A stretch of DNA of 64,000 bases from CAVPCZ01 sp963779225 (lineage in GTDB: Bacteria; Bacteroidota; Ignavibacteria; UBA10030; UBA6906): the NCBI GenBank assembly GCA_963779225.1, contig CAVZWW010000003.1:1550001-1614000 (forward strand), written 5' to 3'. Shown here piece after piece: positions 61,019-64,000 of the stretch; position 1 is the stretch's first letter, and every line of letters begins with the position of its first letter. Position numbers and translations under genes: made by a program. Below the pieces are notes generated by a model that was not told the DNA's origin, made no database searches, and saw only the letters and a program-made list of their open reading frames with translations.

Positions 61019-61261
61019 ATGAAAATCGTCCGGAATCTTGTCGTGATTGCGGCTCTCGTCGCCGCCGCATTTCTTATCGGCCGCACTGCTGATGCCCAGC
61101 AGGACCGTCGTACGCCCCGCCCGCCGGTGTGGGAGTACCGTGACGGGGCCAACCTCACGCTGATCCAGCTCAACGCCATGGGCGCCGATGGGTGGGAGCT
61201 GTCCTGCGTGACCCTGTATGGCAAGGACTACTACTACATCCTGAAACGTGTCAAACAGTAA
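61019..61261 (+). CDS. Small exported protein with DUF4177-like sequence
   Basis: 80 residues from ATG at 61019 with GGAGG upstream. An N-terminal signal-type segment (LVVIAALVAAAFLIG) ends near ADAQQ. The rest, WEYRDGANLTLIQLNAMGADGWELSCVTLYGKDYYYILKR, is like the DUF4177 pattern (Trp-Glu-Tyr, then Gly-Trp-Glu-Leu, ending in Tyr-Tyr and Lys-Arg). Function unknown. A frame starting at 60980 would overlap the upstream gene and is not preferred. Confidence 0.6.
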   Translation: MKIVRNLVVIAALVAAAFLIGRTADAQQDRRTPRPPVWEYRDGANLTLIQLNAMGADGWELSCVTLYGKDYYYILKRVKQ

Positions 61262-61369
61262 TAGACTCCGCGACTCCTGAGGGCTTCGGGTCAATAAGCC
61301 GGACTTGCGAATCGAACCTGAAACCCGTATATTATTCCCGGTTTCTCCCAGGTATTATTGCGTGTGATC

Positions 61370-61443
<74 letters not shown>

Positions 61444-61477
61444 CCCTTTAAATCCTGCACAGAGAGGCAGGAAAGGG
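61444..61477 (+). promoter_or_regulatory. PyrR-binding-type RNA hairpin 1 (pyr leader)
   Basis: Lower stem CCCTT (61444-61448)/AAGGG (61473-61477), 5' bulge TAAA, upper stem TCCTG (61453-61457)/CAGGA (61468-61472), loop CACAGAGAGG. The loop contains CAGAGA, fitting the CNGNGA hexaloop of PyrR anti-antiterminators, and the 5' purine-rich bulge is also expected. It directly follows the tRNA. Confidence 0.65.
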
Positions 61478-61485
61478 AACCCCTC

Positions 61486-61671
61486 ATGACTACGACCAAT
61501 CGGCTGTCTTCCTCTTCGATCCCGAGAGGCGATCGGGAAGCAGTGGCATCTTCGGGTGCCTCCGCGTCCCGCAAAGGGATATTTTCCCCCCGTTTGCACC
61601 AGGCAGACGGGGGTTTTTTTATTCCCTGCGCCCACGAAACGCACCCTCACCACGTTCGGATTCCATCATGA
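61486..61671 (+). CDS. Possible leader ORF across the pyr attenuator (61 aa)
   Basis: ATG at 61486 follows AAAGGG 6-9 bases upstream (within hairpin 1), and its TGA overlaps the pyrR ATG as ATGA (61668-61671). Translation would run through the terminator hairpin. The Ser/Arg-rich sequence has no family features. Listed because the overlap is suggestive; it may be chance. Confidence 0.25.
   Translation: MTTTNRLSSSSIPRGDREAVASSGASASRKGIFSPRLHQADGGFFIPCAHETHPHHVRIPS
61514..61540 (+). promoter_or_regulatory. Possible second PyrR-type or antiterminator hairpin
   Basis: CTTC-GATC (61514-61521) can pair with GATC-GG-GAAG around loop CCGAGAGGC, which repeats the GAGAGGC of hairpin 1 and also fits CNGNGA. 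A competing fold TCCCGA (61520-61525)/TCGGGA (61533-61538) exists. Which fold is used is unknown. Confidence 0.4.
61587..61620 (+). terminator. Intrinsic terminator of the pyr leader (attenuator)
   Basis: CCCCCGT (61587-61593) pairs with ACGGGGG (61607-61613) and is followed by a run of seven T (61614-61620). It lies 48 bases before pyrR, after the PyrR-type hairpins, exactly where pyrimidine attenuation would stop transcription. Confidence 0.85.
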
Positions 61672-62213
61672 GACGACTCAAGGCACAGATAATCGACCAG
61701 GAAGGGTTCGACCGGACAATCACCCGGCTGGCCCATGAAATCCTTGAAAGAAACAAAGGAGCCGGCAATATCGTCATCGTGGGGATCCGGACGCGCGGAG
61801 AATTCATTGCACGGCGGATTGCGCGCATCATTGAAGAGGTGGAACACACCACGCTCAACATCGGATCGCTGGACATCACGCTCTACCGCGACGACCTCCT
61901 GGGTAAGCTGGAACAACCGGAGCTGAAGGGAACCGAGATCCTGTTCGATCTGAACGGTCGAGACGTCATCCTCATTGATGACGTGCTGTTCACCGGGAGA
62001 ACCATCCGTGCGGCGCTGGACGAACTGATCGATCTCGGACGCCCCCGCACCATCCAGCTTGCCGTGCTGGTGGACCGTGGTCATCGTCAGCTCCCCATTC
62101 GCGCCGAATACGTCGGCAAGAATATTCCCACATCGGCCCAGGAATCCATACGCGTACACGTCAGGGAAATCGACGGGGAAGACACCGTCCTGTTGATGCA
62201 TCCGGAAGAATAG
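61668..62213 (+). CDS. pyrR: PyrR, pyrimidine operon regulator / uracil phosphoribosyltransferase
   Basis: 181 residues, the normal PyrR length. The PRPP-binding loop VILIDDVLFTGRTIRAALDEL, N-terminal QIIDQEGFDRTITRLAHEI and VLVDRGHRQLPIRAEYVGKNIPTS are characteristic. PyrR binds UMP and then the leader RNA hairpin to favour the terminator; many members also make UMP from uracil and PRPP. The leader upstream holds such hairpins and a terminator, so autoregulation and control of pyrB/pyrC is expected. pyrB begins 26 bases after its stop. Confidence 0.95.
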   Translation: MRRLKAQIIDQEGFDRTITRLAHEILERNKGAGNIVIVGIRTRGEFIARRIARIIEEVEHTTLNIGSLDITLYRDDLLGKLEQPELKGTEILFDLNGRDVILIDDVLFTGRTIRAALDELIDLGRPRTIQLAVLVDRGHRQLPIRAEYVGKNIPTSAQESIRVHVREIDGEDTVLLMHPEE

Positions 62214-62238
62214 CCATTTTTCGTGTAAGGAAAACACT

Positions 62239-63159
62239 ATGCCGCTTCAAAGCAGACATCTCCTCGGACTCGACGGGATGCGGCGCGACGACCTCCAGCT
62301 GATCCTGGACACCGCGGTTTCGTTCCGTGAAGTGCTCGACCGTCCCATCAAGAAGGTTCCGCCCCTCCAGGGCAAAACGGTTGCCAACATGTTCTTTGAA
62401 AATTCCACCCGTACACGCCTCTCCTTTGAGCTCGCTGAACGGCGGCTTTCGGCGGATGTGCTGGGATTCGCCGCAGGCGGGAGCAGTGTGAGCAAGGGGG
62501 AAACACTCAAGGATACCGCGCGAAACATCGAAGCCATGAAGGTGGACATGGTGGTCATGCGTCACGGGGCTGCGGGGGCGGCCCACTACCTTGCCCGGGT
62601 GATCAACGCAAACGTGATCAATGCGGGGGACGGCGGTCACGAGCATCCGACGCAGGCCCTGCTGGATATGTATACCATCCGCGAAAAGCTCGGACGGCTG
62701 CACGATCTGCATGTGTGTATCGTGGGCGACATCTCGCATAGCCGTGTCGCCCGGTCCAACATCTTCGGCCTCAAGACCATGGGCGCGCGTGTTTCGGTGT
62801 GCGGACCCGCGACGATGATCCCGCGGGATATCGAACAACTCGGCGTCGAAGTCTACCATCACATCGATGACGTCCTGCCAACGGTCGATGTGCTCAATGT
62901 CCTTCGCATCCAGATGGAACGGGACGCGGGCCGGTTGTTCCCGTCGCTTCGCGAATATCATACGTTCTATGGCATCACCCGGGCGCGGCTGGAAAAGGCG
63001 GGGCGCGTGATTACGATCATGCATCCCGGACCGATCAACCGGGACGTAGAGATATCCGCGGATGTCGCGGACAGCGAACATTCAGTGATTCTCCAGCAGG
63101 TGTTGAACGGGGTGGCCGTCCGAATGGCGGCCCTCTACTTGCTGTCAACAAGAAACTGA
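62239..63159 (+). CDS. pyrB: Aspartate carbamoyltransferase catalytic subunit
   Basis: 306 residues. FFENSTRTRLSFELAERRL binds carbamoyl phosphate, HPTQALLDMYTI and the aspartate-side block MHPGPINRDVEI are intact, and GDISHSRVARSN is the inter-domain motif. It makes carbamoyl-aspartate, the first committed step of pyrimidine synthesis. The PyrR-linked, PyrI-less arrangement suggests regulation at the RNA level. Unlike YgeW earlier in the window it lacks the YgeW insertion. Confidence 0.97.
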   Translation: MPLQSRHLLGLDGMRRDDLQLILDTAVSFREVLDRPIKKVPPLQGKTVANMFFENSTRTRLSFELAERRLSADVLGFAAGGSSVSKGETLKDTARNIEAMKVDMVVMRHGAAGAAHYLARVINANVINAGDGGHEHPTQALLDMYTIREKLGRLHDLHVCIVGDISHSRVARSNIFGLKTMGARVSVCGPATMIPRDIEQLGVEVYHHIDDVLPTVDVLNVLRIQMERDAGRLFPSLREYHTFYGITRARLEKAGRVITIMHPGPINRDVEISADVADSEHSVILQQVLNGVAVRMAALYLLSTRN

Positions 63160-63175
63160 CCTCGGGACCACGCAC

Positions 63176-64000
63176 ATGCGCATTCTGCTGAAAAACGGCC
63201 GTATCATTGACCCCGCCGCGGGACGTGATGAAACACTGGACCTGCAGATCGTCGACGGACGTATCGGACGAATGGGGAAGGACATCCCGCCGGGCGCCTC
63301 ACAGGTGATCGACCTCAAAGGGAAAGTGGTGGCACCGGGTTTCCTGGATATGCACGTGCACTTCCGGGAACCGGGATATGAACACAAGGAGACGATTGCC
63401 AGCGGATGCGCAGCCGCAGCCGCCGGAGGCTTTACCGCGGTGGCATGCATGCCGAACACCAACCCTCCCATCGATGAAGAATCTGTCGTCCGCCTGGTTC
63501 AGAGAAGAGCCCTCGAGGCGCTTGAAGGACTGGTGGATGTGTACCCCATCGGTGCCGTATCCGTTGGAAGGAAAGGCGAACACCTTGCCCCGCTTGCGGA
63601 ACTGGCGGCTGCCGGAGCTGTTGCCTTCTCCGACGACGGAGACCCGGTGTTCGATGCGGAGCTCATGCGGCGGGCGCTCGAGTACAGTGCCATGTTCAAG
63701 AAACCGGTGATCCAGCACGCACAGGATCCGCCGCTGAGCAAGGGGGGGGTTGCCAACGAAGGTTCCGTGGCCACGGCCCTCGGACTCCCCGTAATCCCGC
63801 GGATCGCCGAAGAGGTCATGGTCATGCGCGATATCAGGCTCGCGGAATACACCGGCGGACAGTACCATGTGGCGCACGTCAGCACGGCGGAAACCGTTGA
63901 ATTGGTGCGTCAGGCAAAACGCCGGGGCATCCCTGTGACGTGCGAGGTCGCACCCCACCATTTCGCGCTCACCGATGAAGCGCTCCGGACGTACGACACC
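63176..64000 (+). CDS. pyrC: Dihydroorotase, 3' end outside window
   Basis: Frame open to the window end; 275 residues seen. DMHVHFREPGYEHKETIASG holds the first zinc ligands and is typical of the bacterial PyrC class I enzymes; MPNTNPPIDE and the later KKPVIQHAQDPPLSKGG and HVAHVSTAETVELV carry the further His ligands. It cyclises carbamoyl-aspartate to dihydroorotate. It starts 16 bases after pyrB with a weak ribosome site. Being cut, it has no stop codon in the window. Confidence 0.95.
   Translation, partial: MRILLKNGRIIDPAAGRDETLDLQIVDGRIGRMGKDIPPGASQVIDLKGKVVAPGFLDMHVHFREPGYEHKETIASGCAAAAAGGFTAVACMPNTNPPIDEESVVRLVQRRALEALEGLVDVYPIGAVSVGRKGEHLAPLAELAAAGAVAFSDDGDPVFDAELMRRALEYSAMFKKPVIQHAQDPPLSKGGVANEGSVATALGLPVIPRIAEEVMVMRDIRLAEYTGGQYHVAHVSTAETVELVRQAKRRGIPVTCEVAPHHFALTDEALRTYDT

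Overview
The window (64 kb, moderately GC-rich by eye) looks like chromosome of a bacterium from the FCB assemblage (Bacteroidota / Chlorobiota-Ignavibacteria and relatives). The evidence is four secreted proteins ending in the 'NYPNPFN'-type C-terminal sorting domain of type IX secretion, a few -10-like boxes close to the Bacteroidota consensus TAnnTTTG, and a mannosidase/glucosidase polysaccharide-degradation content. The exact phylum cannot be fixed from sequence alone.

Layout. (1) 1-9960, glycan use: the end of a GH31 glucosidase/xylosidase plus an RbsD-type sugar mutarotase on +, facing a four-gene minus-strand operon (SSS sugar symporter, GH38 alpha-mannosidase, PA14-containing GH3 beta-glucosidase, UroD/MtaA-like protein) with a perfect LacI-type operator just upstream. 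(2) 10291-13837: MacA/MacB-type tripartite efflux genes. (3) 13947-15452: secreted GH5-like hydrolase. (4) 15663-18341: octaheme cytochrome c, Tat-exported 4x[4Fe-4S] protein and NrfD quinone-linked membrane protein; then a GxGYxYP protein. (5) 20819-24004: arsenic operon arsR-arsM-arsN2-arsC-acr3 with a clear ArsR-type inverted repeat. (6) 24438-29065: oligoendopeptidase F and a secreted repeat protein. (7) 29084-33295: a second copy of the SSS symporter + GH38 module. (8) HIT protein and HrpB helicase.

(9) 36868-51399 is the most striking region: eleven tightly packed, mostly overlapping + strand genes that correspond to the Escherichia coli yge/ygf/xdh locus, which is associated with anaerobic purine (urate/xanthine) breakdown and selenium-linked molybdenum hydroxylases. 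Present are a dihydropyrimidine-dehydrogenase-like Fe-S flavoprotein (split by a +1 frameshift), SsnA, YgeY, a threonine-synthase-like enzyme, a cyclic amidohydrolase (HyuA-like), the Mo and 2Fe-2S subunits of a xanthine dehydrogenase, YgeW, a second PLP enzyme, MocA and an XdhC-type maturase. Together these would oxidise a purine, reduce and open the rings, remove carbamoyl groups and deaminate the remaining amino-acid fragment. A flavin subunit of the xanthine dehydrogenase, a YgeX-type lyase and a carbamate kinase are not seen.

(10) 51486-57945: secreted phosphodiester-glycosidase protein, divergent EamA exporter, secreted M1 aminopeptidase. (11) 58058-61261: uvrC and two small unknown genes. 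(12) 61370-64000: tRNA-Val(CAC) running directly into a PyrR-type leader with hairpins and a terminator, followed by pyrR-pyrB-pyrC (pyrC cut by the window end). Coordinates and starts were set by reading the sequence; family calls are by motif recognition, with no database search.
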